In this document: piece by piece, positions 34,325 to 45,656 of the stretch
Layout of the letters: the number at the start of each line of letters is the position of its first letter
How positions within the stretch are numbered: position 1 is the first letter of the stretch
Origin: Callorhinus ursinus
Lineage: Eukaryota; Chordata; Mammalia; Carnivora; Otariidae
Direction: 5' to 3'
DNA length: 64,000 nucleotides
Assembly (NCBI RefSeq): GCF_003265705.1
Contig: NW_020312775.1
Span: 331,074-395,073, forward strand
The notes under the pieces: generated by a model
Told to the model about the DNA's origin: nothing
Database searches by the model: none
The model's input: only the letters and a program-made list of their open reading frames with translations
Translations under genes and position numbers: made by a program

Positions 34325-34420
34325 CTTTTTATTTGCTGATGACGACTCCCAAATCTGTACTTTTCTTGTTAATTCATTCATTCAGGAAATATTTATTCAG
34401 AGAAACATATTTTTATCTGA
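34325..34420. repeat. Segmental-duplication block F, copy 2
   Basis: 'atttgctgatgacgactccc', 'aaatctgtacttttcttgtt', 'attcattcattcaggaaata'. It follows a 'gattatgaaacagtaagtac' stretch shared with 53700 ('gatgatgaaacagtttgtat'). Confidence 0.55.
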
Positions 34421-34439
34421 GCTGTGTTACATTTCTATA

Positions 34440-35080
34440 CAAAATTTTCTCACAGATAAAGGAGTGACTTGGGGATTATCTGGCTAAATTTTATGTTTAT
34501 CTCCTGCCTCTGTTTTTTGTCTATCTACTTGTCCCATCTTGTCAAGCTGGGTTTTTCATCCATGGGTTTGTGGAAATTTGTGGTCAACTTATTAAAAGGG
34601 TTTCCACTGAATATAGCTGACTAAGACCTACAAAATCTTACTGAAGAGTCAGTTTAATGCAACTAAATTGGACAAATATTTGTTGAGATCTAATCATGAT
34701 CTGAGCATAATTCTCATAAAAGAAAGGGTTTCTATATAGCCCTTTCTGACATAACATAGTGGAAGATTTCTAGGAGATATTTGGGCTTACCTCACCGCTG
34801 GAAGGGTGACCTATGCAATTTAGAATTCCTGTTGTTCTTTATGCCCAGTGTCTTCTCCTAAAAGAGAACTGTTTTTCTGCTTCAAGTCAGAGTTCCCTTC
34901 CCAACGGCACAGGAAATTCTAGAGGGGAGTGGAGGGAGGTAAAAGTAAATAACATTTTACATGCACTTCTTATGTTCCATGTGTTTTCCTGTCTTCTTAT
35001 TTTACTTTCTAAATGTTAACATTGGAGAATCATTTTTCCTTTGTGCCTTAAAAGGCAAGACACTCATGGTGGGGGGGCGG
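34440..35080. other. Intergenic, nothing recognised
   Basis: No repeat or exon recognised; the 68-codon frame at 34813-35019 has no support. Confidence 0.5.
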
Positions 35081-35099
35081 GGAAGCCTTCTTTGGCATG

Positions 35100-35290
35100 G
35101 CTTCTGGAGAGTCCAGCTAAGTTGAGAGAACTTTGGGAGTCCTAACAGACCAAACTCAGTATCTCTGTGACAACTTTGGGTAAATTCCTTTACCTCTTTT
35201 GACCTTACTTATCTGAATTCTACTTGCCCTGCTTTTCAATCATCCAGGATCATGAAGGTTAAAAATGAGCTGTATATTATAATCAAGTGT
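35100..35290 (+). repeat. MIR
   Basis: 'agaactttgggagtcctaac', 'gtgacaactttgggtaaatt', 'cctttacctcttttgacctt', 'ggatcatgaaggttaaaaat'. A sense MIR occupies the corresponding place in the unit at 54735-54960. Confidence 0.65.
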
Positions 35291-35799
35291 CCCCAGCTGT
35301 AGGGAACCAATATATGGTATCTTAGAGCTAATTGCTGCCAAAGGCACAGGCCTTAGACTCATTACCATGAGTGCCATTCCAGCTTTAGGAGAAGAATGTG
35401 AAAATACTTTAAATTCCCGTGAATTGAAGTTTTTTTATTATCATTTTACTGCAAAATAGGACCCAGTTAAGCATTCAGAGTTCATTCAAGTCCCCATCCA
35501 TCTGAAGTATGTCTTCTGCTTTAAGAGATATAATCTCATCGTATCTCTTCTAAACTGGAGGCCCCCTTTCTGTATTCAAGTGATAACGGAGTAAGTAGGT
35601 ACACCTCTGTCCCTTCTCACCAGCACCAGAATTTAAACTGCAGACCAGGTTGGTTCTTCAAAATAGACCTCCAGTCCCATAAAACTATACATTTGTGTAA
35701 TGAGATTATCATTGATCAAGACTTTGGCAACTGGCTTCACAACCAGTTTATAATCCTCAAAAAATATACCAGGGTTATTATTTTATAGTCACAGCCAAT

Positions 35800-35880
35800 A
35801 CACTCAGGTTTTGCTTGATTTATTTCTTAACTTTTTGTCTAGTATAATCCCAACTCAAAGCCAAAAAACATTTTCTATAT
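35800..35880. repeat. Segmental-duplication block J, copy 2
   Basis: See 28420-28500. The shared words are 'aggttttgcttga' and the T-rich stretch after it; short, so support rests on the shared order with the MIRs that follow. Confidence 0.45.
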
Positions 35881-36091
35881 CCTGAATATTTCCAAATAAA
35901 TATATCCTGTATTACTCTATATCCATATATGATATTCTGTTATATAAAACAGAAGATCTATAGTCTTATTTTTTTATATTTTTCTTTTGTAGAGGCTTGT
36001 TTTAGAAAGTTTCACTCCCAAAGTTTTTAAGGGCATCTTTGCACATTGTTGCCATGTAACAAGAGAAAGAAGACAGAAGAACACAGAGCTA

Positions 36092-36283
36092 GGGCGCCTG
36101 GGTGGCTCAGTCGGTTAAGCGACTGCCTTTGGCTCAGGTCATGATCCTGGAGTCCCGGGATCGAGTCCCGCATCGGGCTCCCTGCTCAGCAGGGAGTCTG
36201 CTTCTCCCTCTGACCCTCCCTCCTCTCATGTGCTCTCTCTCTCTCTCTCAAATAAATAAATAAAATCTTACAAAAAAAAAGAA
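36092..36283 (+). mobile_element. CAN-SINE
   Basis: Head gggcgcctgggtggctcag, 'cctggagtcccgggatcgag' body. Target duplication gaagaacacagagcta (36076-36091) and gaagaacacggagcta (36284-36299). Confidence 0.95.
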
Positions 36284-36374
36284 GAAGAACACGGAGCTAA
36301 GTGATAGGCACAATAAAATAATAAATGATAGGATGTAAAATAGGGAGTTCTTAACAATGACATCTACCTCACTT

Positions 36375-36480
36375 ATTTTTCCAGGTGACAAAATGGAGCC
36401 CAGAGAAGTTCAATGACTTGCCCAAAATAAGACACCTGTTGAATGAAAGAGAAAGGACTAGGACCTACATATCAGAAAAA
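36375..36480 (-). repeat. MIR fragment
   Basis: 'ccaggtgacaaaatggagcc', 'aatgacttgcccaaaataag', 'gaaaggactaggacctacat'. Confidence 0.7.
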
Positions 36481-36584
36481 GCATATGTATTTCAATTTTG
36501 TTACACACGGACACAAAAAGAAAATATCCCCTGGTTTATAAATGTGGGATTTGCAGCTAAGTCTCTGTTGTATATTGGAAGAAA

Positions 36585-36770
36585 CATGGAGCTGAGAGTC
36601 AGAAGGACACTTGTTCTCATCTCTATTTACCCACTTAGTGAATGTGTGTCTCCAAACAAGGTACTTCATTTTTTCTGTTCATTTTCTTCTCCTAATGGAG
36701 GAGACAGTTACCCACATCAGAGTTATGAGTGATGAATAAATTAGGTAAAATACATAAGGGAGAAATCACA
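36585..36770 (+). repeat. MIR
   Basis: 'atggagctgagagtcagaag', 'acccacttagtgaatgtgtg', 'aatggaggagacagtt', 'gatgaataaattaggtaaaa'. Confidence 0.75.
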
Positions 36771-37064
36771 GAGCCACGCACACTGCAGATGCTCAGAGTT
36801 CTCTGGCTTCCCTAGTAGGCAAAAACAAACAAACAAACAAAACAAAAAAGCATCCACCTGAAATCCTGCTATGGACCAGAGTGGGGCCTGCCTAAAAGAA
36901 GCCCTCCCTCTCAAAAGACACTCCATATTCTCCAGGTGTGGAACCTGCATTTGTACTATCCTGAGAGTGAGTATCCCCTTAAATTGTGTGCTCTAGGAGC
37001 CTCACGTGCCTCACCTACCTCGCCTTCGTCCTGGCCCTGGCTGAGAGGAACAGTAACAACAATA

Positions 37065-37265
37065 ATGGCTAAAATTAACTGAGCACTCACTATGTGCTAG
37101 TCATTAGGCCAAAACTGTTCCATGTGTTATCTATTTAATTCTTCCCTACCACCATGTAGAATAGGTAGTACTATTATGTTCTGTTTAGAGATAAAACAGA
37201 CACTTAGACTATTAAGTAACTTGTGCAAGTTCACACAATCAGTTATTGGCAAAGTTATGGTGATG
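37065..37265 (-). repeat. MIR
   Basis: 'aactgagcactcactatgtg', 'ctagtcattaggcc', 'accaccatgtagaataggta', 'ttaagtaacttgtgcaagtt'. It precedes block A copy 3 as the MIRs at 31755 and 47620 precede copies 2 and 4. Confidence 0.75.
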
Positions 37266-37424
37266 GACTGTGTGTATTTAAAATCCATGTTACTAACAAT
37301 TTGCAGACAGCATTACTTTGTTATGAAAATGAAGTTGAAAGAAGATAAGTGACTTGAATACAACTGCAACTCAGTGACCTGAATCTCAATGCAAATACTT
37401 CTCAAACAGACGGGCTCTTATGCT

Positions 37425-37520
37425 TTGTTCTCCTGTAGCATCTTGTCTTTCCAGGACTCAGTGGGAAACCTCTAAAATTAATGTGGAGAATGAAACAACA
37501 GGAAAGGGCTGGATTATTTT
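37425..37520. repeat. Segmental-duplication block A, copy 3 (partial)
   Basis: 'ctgtagcatcttgtctttcc', 'aggactcagtgggaaac', 'gagaatgaaacaacaggaaa'. An antisense MIR follows at 37965-38180, as in the other copies. Confidence 0.55.
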
Positions 37521-37691
37521 CTTAGTGTGTCATCTGTATCATGCACATATGGTAACTAATGCAACAATCTTTTGTATTGATGATTGTGGGCTGAAATGTG
37601 CACGTTATGCTAAGACAACTAAGCAAGGAGTCACATGAATTAACTGGTTCCTGAGATGGTGTAGGGTTGAGGCAGAAGTATTGGTGTTATT

Positions 37692-37919
37692 GGGGCACCT
37701 GGGTGGCTCAGTCGTTAAGCGTCTGCCTTCAGCTCAGATCATGATCCCAGGGTCCTGGTCTTCGGCTCAGGCCATGATCCCAGGGTCCTGGGATCGAGCC
37801 CCGCATCCGGCTCCCTGCTCAGCGGGAAGCCTGCTTCTGCCTCTCCCACTCCCCCTGCTTGTGTTCCCTCTCTCACTGTGTCTCTCTCTGTCAAATAAAT
37901 AAAATCCTAAAAAAAAAAA
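37692..37919 (+). mobile_element. CAN-SINE with internal tandem duplication
   Basis: Duplicated flank agaagtattggtgtt (37674-37688) and agaagtatcggtgtt (37920-37934). Inside, 37727-37758 and 37760-37791 are two copies of a 32-bp piece of the tRNA-related region (31-33 bp period, three differences), giving an over-long head. Confidence 0.95.
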
Positions 37920-37964
37920 AGAAGTATCGGTGTTGCAATTTGAGAAGGTGAAATAAGAAGAATG

Positions 37965-38180
37965 AACATAACATTTATATAATTTCTACTATATGGGATA
38001 AACATTATTATATTTCGTCTCCTGTATTCTTAATAACCACCATTCAAGGTAGCTAGAATTATTGTCATTAAGCAGATGAAGACTATAGATTCATAAGTTA
38101 AGTAACTTGCCCCTAGTCTCCAGGCTTGTAAGTGACAGAGGAGGGACTCAAAACCTATACTGTACCTTAGGCCCAAGATC
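37965..38180 (-). repeat. MIR
   Basis: 'aacatttatataatttctac', 'attattgtcattaagcagat', 'taagtaacttgcccctagtc', 'gtgacagaggagggactcaa'. Confidence 0.75.
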
Positions 38181-38287
38181 TTTCCAAATTAACCTGCAGC
38201 CTCCTAGGCTTTGAATCTAATTATTCAGGGCACTGGAATTTACCTAGAGATGGTCCAGGACAGTGAAGAATGCCCACAGTGACTTTT

Positions 38288-38486
38288 CTTTTTTTTTAAG
38301 ATTTCATTTATTTATTTGAGAGAGAGAGAGGGAGAGAGAGCACGAGCAGGGGGAGCAGCAGAGGGAGGGGGAGAAGCAGGCTCCCTGCTGAGCAGGAAGC
38401 CGGATGCAGGACTTGATCCCAGGACCCCAGGATCATGACCTGAGCCAAAGGTAGATGCTTAACCAACTGAGCCACCCAGGTGCCCC
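38288..38486 (-). mobile_element. CAN-SINE
   Basis: T tract, GA-rich stretch, 'ccaactgagccacccaggtg'. The flanks cccacagtgactttt and cccaccagtgcatttt are probable diverged target duplications. Confidence 0.93.
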
Positions 38487-38499
38487 CACCAGTGCATTT

Positions 38500-39183
38500 T
38501 TAAACGCCTGCTATATTGCCTTATAAATAAAAAAAATTATAAATAATAATGGAGATAAATGGAAATTTATAAATACTAAGAGGCAGAAATCTCAGAGGAA
38601 TACTACTGGCAATAAAATGTGAAAAAATTCAACTACAATTAATTATAGAAATGAAAATAAAAGAGAATATTTCAGAATATTATGGATATAATTTCAGAAC
38701 ATTATGGATATATGATCCCATTTCAACAAAGGAATATAAAATTACATGTGTATCTGTATAATCTGTTGATATATTTAAGTTAATAAGTAATTAGCAAGGA
38801 AAGCATCTGGAAGGACACATAGCCTATTAGCAACAGTGGTTTTATGGAATAAAAGGTTGTGAGATAAGAGACATAGAGGTTAAATTTTGCCTTCAAATAA
38901 TATATTGCTATATTGTTTCATTTTATTTCAAGAAGCACATATTGATCTCATAATGTGAAAAATAATTGTATTGATACTTTCAACACAGAAAACAGCTGGT
39001 TTTAAACTGAATCAAAAAACTGATCATGAAGAATATATGTATTGATATTGAAAGGTGCTCACAATATACTTTACAATGGGAAAATCTAATTATAAACTAT
39101 ACAGTAAGATCCTATTATTTAAAAATAAACCAATATATGTGTAAAGTATGTTAAAATCTATAACCCCAAATATTTACACACAA
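38500..39183. other. AT-rich intergenic DNA with a 22-bp tandem pair
   Basis: No gene or confident family. Holds atttcagaa(t/c)attatggatata twice at 38669-38690 and 38691-38712. Confidence 0.5.
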
Positions 39184-39578
39184 ACATACACATCTCTTTT
39201 TTTTGTTTTAATTACAGTTCGTTAACATACAGTGTTATATTAGTTTCAGTTATACGATGTAGTGATTCAGCAATTCCATAGAAGACCCAGTGCTCATCAC
39301 AAGTGCACTCCTTAATCCCCATCACCTATTTAACCCATTCCCCCACCCACCTCCCCTCTGGTAACCATCAGTTCTCTGTAATTAAGAGTCTGTTTCTCCA
39401 TTTGCCTCTCTCTTTTTTTCTTTGCTCATTTGTTTTGTTTCTTAAATGCCAAATATGAATGAAATCATATGGTATTTGTCTTTCTCTGACTGACTTATTT
39501 TGCTTAGCATTATAGTCTTTAGCTCCAACCATGTCATTACAAATGGCAAGATTTCATTTTTTGTGACTGAGTAATAGT

Positions 39579-39583
<5 letters not shown>

Positions 39584-39627
<44 letters not shown>
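39584..39627. repeat. (AT)n microsatellite inside L1 3' UTR
   Basis: About 22 AT units at the position of the short TATATA of the L1 3' UTR, so it grew from an L1 seed. The minus-strand frame crossing it encodes a Tyr-Ile repeat. Confidence 0.95.
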
Positions 39628-39630
<3 letters not shown>

Positions 39631-41698
39631 ACTTCTTCATCCCTTCACCTATTGATGGACACTTGGGCTGCTTCCATAATTTGACTATTGTAAATAATTC
39701 TTCAATAAACATCAGTATGTTTGTACCAATGTACAAACACGTATCCCTTTGAATTAATGTTTTTGTATTTGGTGGGTAAAAACCCCATAGTGCGATTACT
39801 GGATTGTGTTGTAGTTCCATTTTTAACATTTTGAGGAAACTCCATACTATTTTCCACAGCAGCTGCACCAGTTTGCAATTCCACCAACTGTGCAGGAGGG
39901 TTCCTTTTTCACCTCATCCTCGCCAACACCTGTTGTTTCTTGTGTTACTGATTTTAGCCCTTCTCGCAGGTGTGAGGTGATATGTCATTGTAGTTTTGAT
40001 TTGCATTTCCCTGATGCTGAGTGATGTTGAGCATCTTTTCATGTGTCTGTTGGTCACTTGGATGTCTTCTTTGGAGAAATGTCTCTTTGTGTCTTCTGCC
40101 CATTTTTTAATTGGATTATTTGCTTTTTGGGTATTGAGTTGTAAAAGTTCTTCATGTATTTTAGATACTAGTCCTTTATCAAATATGTCATTTGCAAATA
40201 TCTTCTCCCATTCCTTGGGCTGCCTTTTAGTTTTGTTGATTGTTTCCTTCGCTGTGCAAAAGCTTTTTATTTTGATGTAGTCCCAATGGTTTATTTTTGC
40301 TTTTATTTCCCTTGCCTCAAGAGACCTATCTAGAAAAGATGTTACACTGATGTCAAAGATATTACTGCCTATGCCCTCTTCTAGGGTTTTTATGGACTCA
40401 GGTCTCATATTTAGGTCTTTAATCCATTTAAAGTTTATTTTTGTGAATGGTGTAAGAAAGTGGTCCAGTTTCATTCTTTTGCATTGTAGCTGACTAGTTT
40501 TCCTAACACAATTTGTTAAAGAGACTGTCTTTTTCCCACTGGATACTCTTTCCTACTTCATCAAAGATTAATTGACTGTATAATTGTGAGTTTATTTCTG
40601 GGCTCTCTATTCTGTTCCACTAATCTATGAGTCTATTTTTGTGTCAGTACCATACTGTTTTGATGATTATAGCTTTGCAATATAACGTGAAGTCTGGAAT
40701 TGTGATGTCTCCAGCTTTACTTTTCTTTTTCAAAACTGCTTTAACTATGTAAGTCTTTGTGTATCCATATAAATTTTAGGATTCTTTGTTCTAGCTCTGC
40801 AAAAAAAATGTTATTATTTTGATAAGGATTGCATTAAATCTGTATATTGCTTTGGGTAGTGTATACATTTAATAATATCTGTTCTTCCAATCCATGAGCA
40901 TGGAATGCCTTTCCATTTCAATGTTTTGTGGTTTTCAGACTAGTTTTTTCCCGTCTTGAGTTAAATTTATTCCTGGGTATCTTAATATTTTTGGTGCGAT
41001 TGTAAGTGGGATTTTTTTCTTAATTTCTCTTTCTGCTGCTTCATTATTAGTGTATAGAAATGCAGCAGATTTCTGCGTGTTGATTTTGTATCCTGCAACT
41101 TTACTGAATTCATTTATCAGTTCTAGCAGTTGTTTTTTTTTTGTGGAGTCTTTCAAGTTTTCTATATATAATATTATATCATGTGCAAATAGTGAAAGTT
41201 TTACTTCTCCCTTACCAATCTGGAAGCCTTTTATATCTTTGTGTTGTCTTAATGCTGTGGCTAGGACTTCCAGTACTATGTTGAATACAAGTGGTGAGAG
41301 TAGACATCCTTGTCCTGTTCCTGACTACAGGGAGAAACCCCTCAGTTTTTTCCCATTGACTATGATACTGTGAATTTTTCATATATGGCCTTTATTATTT
41401 TGAGGTACATTCCCTCTAGACCTACCTTGTTGAGAGTTTTTATCATGAATGGACGCTGTACTTTGTCAAATGCTTTTTCTGCATCTATTGAAATGATCAT
41501 ATGGTTTTACCCTTTCTCTTATTGATGTGATGTATCATGTTGACTGATTTGCCAATATTGAACCACCCTTGCATCCCAGGAATAAATCCCACTTGATCAT
41601 GGTGAATGATTTTTTTCATGTATTATTGGGTTTGGTTGGCTAATATTTTACAGGGAATTTTTGCATCCATGTTCATCAGAGATATTGGCTTGTGGTAG

Positions 41699-41776
<78 letters not shown>
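41699..41776. repeat. (TC)n(GT)n compound microsatellite inside L1 ORF2
   Basis: TC tract (one TTT interruption) to about 41735, then about 21 GT units to 41776. It lies between ORF2-derived 'gatattggcttgtggt' and 'tcttgatctggttttggtgt', so it interrupts coding-derived sequence. Confidence 0.95.
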
Positions 41777-41777
<1 letters not shown>

Positions 41778-42763
41778 TGTCTTGATCTGGTTTTGGTGTC
41801 TGGGTGATACTGGACTCATAGAATTAATTTGGGAGTTTTCCTTCCTCTTCTATTTTTGGAAGAGTTTGAGAAGATTAGGTATTAATTCTTCTTTAAATGC
41901 TTGGTAGAATTCACCTGTGAAGCTATCTGGTCCTGTACTTTTTTGTTTGTTGTGATTTTTCTTGATTACTGATTTAATCTCCTTGCTGGTAACTGGTCTG
42001 TTCAATTTTCTATTTCTTACTACTTCAGTTTTGGTAGATTATATATTTCTAAGAATTTATCCTTTTCTTCTAGGTTGTCTAATTTGTTAGCATATAGCTT
42101 TTCATAATATTCTCTTACAATTGTTTTTATTTCTTTGGTGGTGTTTGTTACTTCTCTTTCATTTGTGATTTTGCTTGAGTCCTTTCTCTCTTTTTTTGTT
42201 TTGATGAGTCTTGCTAGACGTTATCAATTTTGTTGATCTTTTCAAAGAGCTAGCTCCTGGTTTCTTTGATGTGTTCTATTGTTTTTTTAGTTTCTGTATC
42301 ATTTATTTCTGCTTTAATCTTTATTATTTCCTTCCTTCTTCCAGTTTTGGCTTTTGTTTGTTCTTCTTTTTCTAGCTCCTTTAGGTGTAAGGTCAGGTTG
42401 TTTATTTGATATTTTTCTTGCTTCTTGAGGTAGTCTTGTATTGCTATAAACTTCCCTCTTAGAACCACTTTTCCTGCTTCCCAAAGTTTTGGACCATTGT
42501 GTTCTCATTTTTGTTTGTGTCCTTGTACTTTTTGATTTCTTCTTTGATTTCTCGGTTGACCCGTTCATTGTTTAGTAGCATGTTATTTAACCTCCCTGTA
42601 TTTATGGTCTTTCCAGACTTTTTTCTTGTGGTTGATTTCTAGTTTCATAGCGTTGTAGTCAAAAAAGATGCATGGTATGATTTCTATCTTTTTTAATTTG
42701 TTGAGGCTTGTTTTATGGTCTAATATGTGATCTATTCTAGAGAATGTTCTGCACACACATCTC

Positions 42764-43440
42764 CTTCTAAGATGGGTTCAGCTTGCCTATTCTTCCTCTC
42801 TCAAGTCGAAGGCAGTTCCTAAGTTCCTTAGCAATATCTTGCTCTAGGATACTTCCAGAAACCTCTGTCTGGTTGACAGAGCACAAAGAGCTTTCTCATT
42901 TCCCAAATTCCTGCTCTATGATATTCAAACTGCAACCCACATTAATGAAAATGGGTATTTTTACTGAAAGGAAAAAAATGACTTTCTAATAATAAAAATC
43001 AACAGTATTTTAAAAATCAGATTAGAAAGCAGATATATAATATAATCCTAATCGATCTCAAAAAATAAATATGGATGGAAACTCCCTGAAGAGATAAAAA
43101 CACAGTTTAATCTGCTTTCTCCAAAATCTTTCATTCATTCATTCATTCACCCTTCCATTCATCATGTAGTGTTTGAGTGTCTCCTGTGTGCCTCCCATGG
43201 CCAGCCTAAATCTTGGTTTTCTGACCTCATCTTTCCTGAGTTCCAGAAGTATAATAGTTTACACTCCAGTCGATCTGCCCAGTGTTAGTGTTCACCTGTA
43301 CACATGTGACCAGGCTCAGACATTGTAGCCCACTAGCATAAACCAGAGTCCAGGAATCCTGGAAGATAACCTTCTAAAGGGAAGGGGGCAATAGTAGAGT
43401 AGAATCATCCTGATGTTTTGAGCATTTGAACTATCTTCTC
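42764..43440. other. Intergenic, with (CATT)n
   Basis: No gene. A CATT run sits at about 43132-43148. 'aataataaaaatcaacagta' with the following 'ttttaaaaatc' is like 32963 'aataataaaaatcggtaaga', a weak sign that this is unit sequence resuming after the L1. Confidence 0.45.
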
Positions 43441-43444
43441 ACTT

Positions 43445-43575
43445 ATGCATTCACTTTTATTTTAATTTGAGTATAGTTGACACACGTTACATTAGTTTCA
43501 TGTGTACAACATAATAATCAGCAACTCTATATGTTATGCTATGCTCACCACAATTGTGGCTACCATCTGTGATTT
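43445..43575 (-). mobile_element. L1 3' UTR fragment
   Basis: 'ttgagtatagttgacacacg', 'ttacattagtttcatgtgta', 'caactctatatgttatgcta', 'tgctcaccacaattgtggct' are antisense 3' UTR words. Confidence 0.85.
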
Positions 43576-43669
43576 GTGTCCTTCTGACTAGAGCACACTG
43601 CCAAGATGGTGTAGAAAGAGTTAAAGATGAGACAGATCTTGGGAAGTCTCGTTCGTGGTTTCTCTCATG

Positions 43670-44060
43670 GGCATGAACTGCAGGGTTCAGGCACTTTCTA
43701 CAATTGTGCTGTTAAGTTTCACGCACTTTTCCGGACATGCCCAACTGCTGGGAGTGGATTTCCACACAGGATTTCCCTGGGGATGAAGCAGGTCATAGAG
43801 TATTTCCTGACTGTTATATCTGGCTAGGGTCTCAGATTAGCCCTGCCCTCTCTTTACTCAGCTAATGACTTGTTGTCCCCCAGATCCTAGATTAAACATC
43901 ACTTCCCGTGGGAAGCCTCCCCAACACACCCAAGCCCAGTTGGGTAATTGTGCTATCTACTCTGCTCCCACAGCACACTGACTTCCCCTATCCTAGTAGC
44001 TACAACACTTAATCATTACTGCTGGCTTCACTATCTTACCCTTTAGACTACAAGCTCGAG
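43670..44060. repeat. Segmental-duplication block K, copy 2
   Basis: Partner of 18990-19345. The upstream 43600-43670 stretch is not shared. Conservation is strongest at 'gcccaactgctgggagtgga' with 'tttccacacaggatttcc'. Confidence 0.72.
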
Positions 44061-44120
44061 GAGACTGAAGGTGATGTCTGTGGGGTTTTGTTTCTTTACT
44101 GTTGTAATGTGTTACACCTC
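43880..44120 (+). repeat. L2 3' end
   Basis: 'cacttcccgtgggaagcctc', 'ctactctgctcccacagcac', 'ctacaacacttaatcatta', 'agactacaagctcgaggaga'. It forms the last part of block K and continues past it. Confidence 0.65.
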
Positions 44121-44689
44121 TAAGTCTTCATGTCTGTATTTGTATTTATGTTCAAAAGTGATGTGGATTCTTAGGGCTGATTTTTGCTATACCAAAGAAT
44201 ATCCTCACCCTTTTATAATTTCATTATAATTTAATTTGATTTAGGTCATACCAAATGAGTTTTCACATGCTATTAAAATTACAGAAGCTTGTGTACTTAT
44301 ATTAATGAGAAATTCACAATTTTTGACTGATAGGTCTTCATTCTTTATGCTTTATCTCATAACACCTACCCATAAGGAAAAAAAATAATACAAAAGATCA
44401 AAAGAACATAAATATTTCATAATCTTACCACACAACTAATGCATTTTTCTTATAATAAATAATGGTGAGATGAACAACATTGTCAGTTTCTATTGCTAAA
44501 GAAGGCATTTCACATTTGTGTTTAGAATAGATCTAGCTCATTTATGAGTTTGTCCTCCTTGTGCCCCTGAAACCCATATAGGTACTTTTTAGGTTTTTAT
44601 GAATAGAACTTGATGACTAATTTGATGTGTGTACACATGAGTGTTCGTGTGTGTTTGTGTGTTTCTAGAACACTTATCTATGTTTCCAT

Positions 44690-44935
44690 ATACCCCTTCA
44701 TTGATAGATATCCTTTGTTTTCTTTTTATCTTCCAATAAATTTACATTTGTGATAAAGATCAAAATTAGGAATTTAGGTTGATGAATTTTATTGTTTCCA
44801 TACTCTTGTGCACATCCTTAACTATTTCCTCAGGGTACATTTCAAGACATGGAATTGCTGCCTCAAATGGTATACACATGCTTAATTTAATTCCCCACCT
44901 GCCACCCAGAAAAGTTGTACCAATTTAAAGTCCAT
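44690..44935 (-). mobile_element. Old L1 3' fragment
   Basis: 'tgtgcacatccttaactatt', 'cctcagggtacatttcaag', 'gaattgctgcctcaaatgg', 'gttgtaccaatttaaagt' are antisense words from the ORF2 end. Confidence 0.6.
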
Positions 44936-45648
44936 AAACTGGAATTAAGTGAAAAAAAGCCTCAGGGAAGTGAGGAGCATGGCTCTACTGATGTTCTGTT
45001 AGAAAGTGCAGGCCTTAGATTCCACTGAGCAGCAGCTTTCAGGTCACAATAACTGTAAATACATCTCAAAGTGGTCAGTAGTGAATGGCAATATTAAGCA
45101 TAAGCACATCATGAAACAGCATGGGGTTAAATTATAGAAAGGGCACAGGACTTGAAGTCAGTCACCTTGGATTACAGTGGCAATTTGATGAAGAATATTT
45201 AAACTGTTTTTAAAACCCCAGTATTATAGTTACTATGAGACAAGTTGTACCCCCAGGCCAACACCACATTTAGCCAGAATTAATCCAAGTTCTCATTGAA
45301 CCAATGTGTGGGTCAAATGCTCTTCTACTTTATCTCCTCAGCAGGAGACTGTTTTGTCCACTGATCACAAGGATCTTCTGAAAGAAGGCTATGGCTCTGT
45401 TTTATTACCTGAACATTCATTGCCAAAGATTCCTTGATAAAGAGAAAGATGCTTGGACTTGGCAAGATGTTGCAAATGCCTGCTCTGAATGTTTAGCACC
45501 TCTTTTGAAACCTAAAAATTGGTACTCTGATTTTTGATGTCTAAGAGATAGAAGGGCTCAAACAAATGACTGGGACAGAGGTTGTTGATTTTGGTGCTGG
45601 ATTGGTCTGGCTTGGTCCCCAAGCGAAACTTCTGAAGAGTAAAAGGTT

Positions 45649-45656
45649 TATATAAG
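45649..45656 (+). promoter_or_regulatory. TATA-box-like element, low confidence
   Basis: tatataag in a 'aggtttatataagggccag' context, the form of a strong TATA box, in a stretch (45000-46050) without recognised repeats. A pyrimidine-rich acceptor-like ttttttctttttcag ends at 45773, followed by a 27-codon open frame to a TAG at 45853. No protein family recognised, no matching coding exon found, so promoter function is a guess. Confidence 0.2.

Larger units (their letters stand above)
36370..36830. repeat. Segmental-duplication block G, copy 3
   Basis: Antisense MIR, then 'ggatttgcagctaagtctct', 'ggaagaaacatggagctgag', 'ttctcatctctatttaccca', then a sense MIR and 'agatgctcagagttctct'. The 115-codon open frame at 36385-36732 runs across both MIRs and is not preserved in copies 1, 2 or 4, so it is not called a gene. 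Confidence 0.68.
39197..42754 (-). mobile_element. Carnivore L1, 5'-truncated, about 3.5 kb
   Basis: Antisense: T tract, 3' UTR ('acatacagtgttatattagt'), then most of ORF2 back to the reverse-transcriptase region, ending at 'ctattctagagaatgttct'. Flanked by acacatctc at 39188-39196 and 42755-42763, a likely target duplication. ORF2 is broken by stops and frameshifts; the longest open piece is 186 codons (39914-40474, minus), which reads as the C-terminal part with an 'IKKWAED...RHFSKEDIQ' stretch. Further pieces are at 40935-41156 and 42250-42568. ORF1 and the 5' UTR are absent. Confidence 0.93.

Noticed and set aside
35060..35090. G-quadruplex from a G-rich run
   Set aside because: Only two adjacent G runs; four separated runs are needed.
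36385..36732. 115-codon plus-strand frame
   Set aside because: Spans two MIR pieces and is not open in the three paralogous block G copies.
39914..40474. 186-codon minus-strand open frame as a gene
   Set aside because: It is the C-terminal part of L1 ORF2 inside a truncated element; frames before and after are broken.
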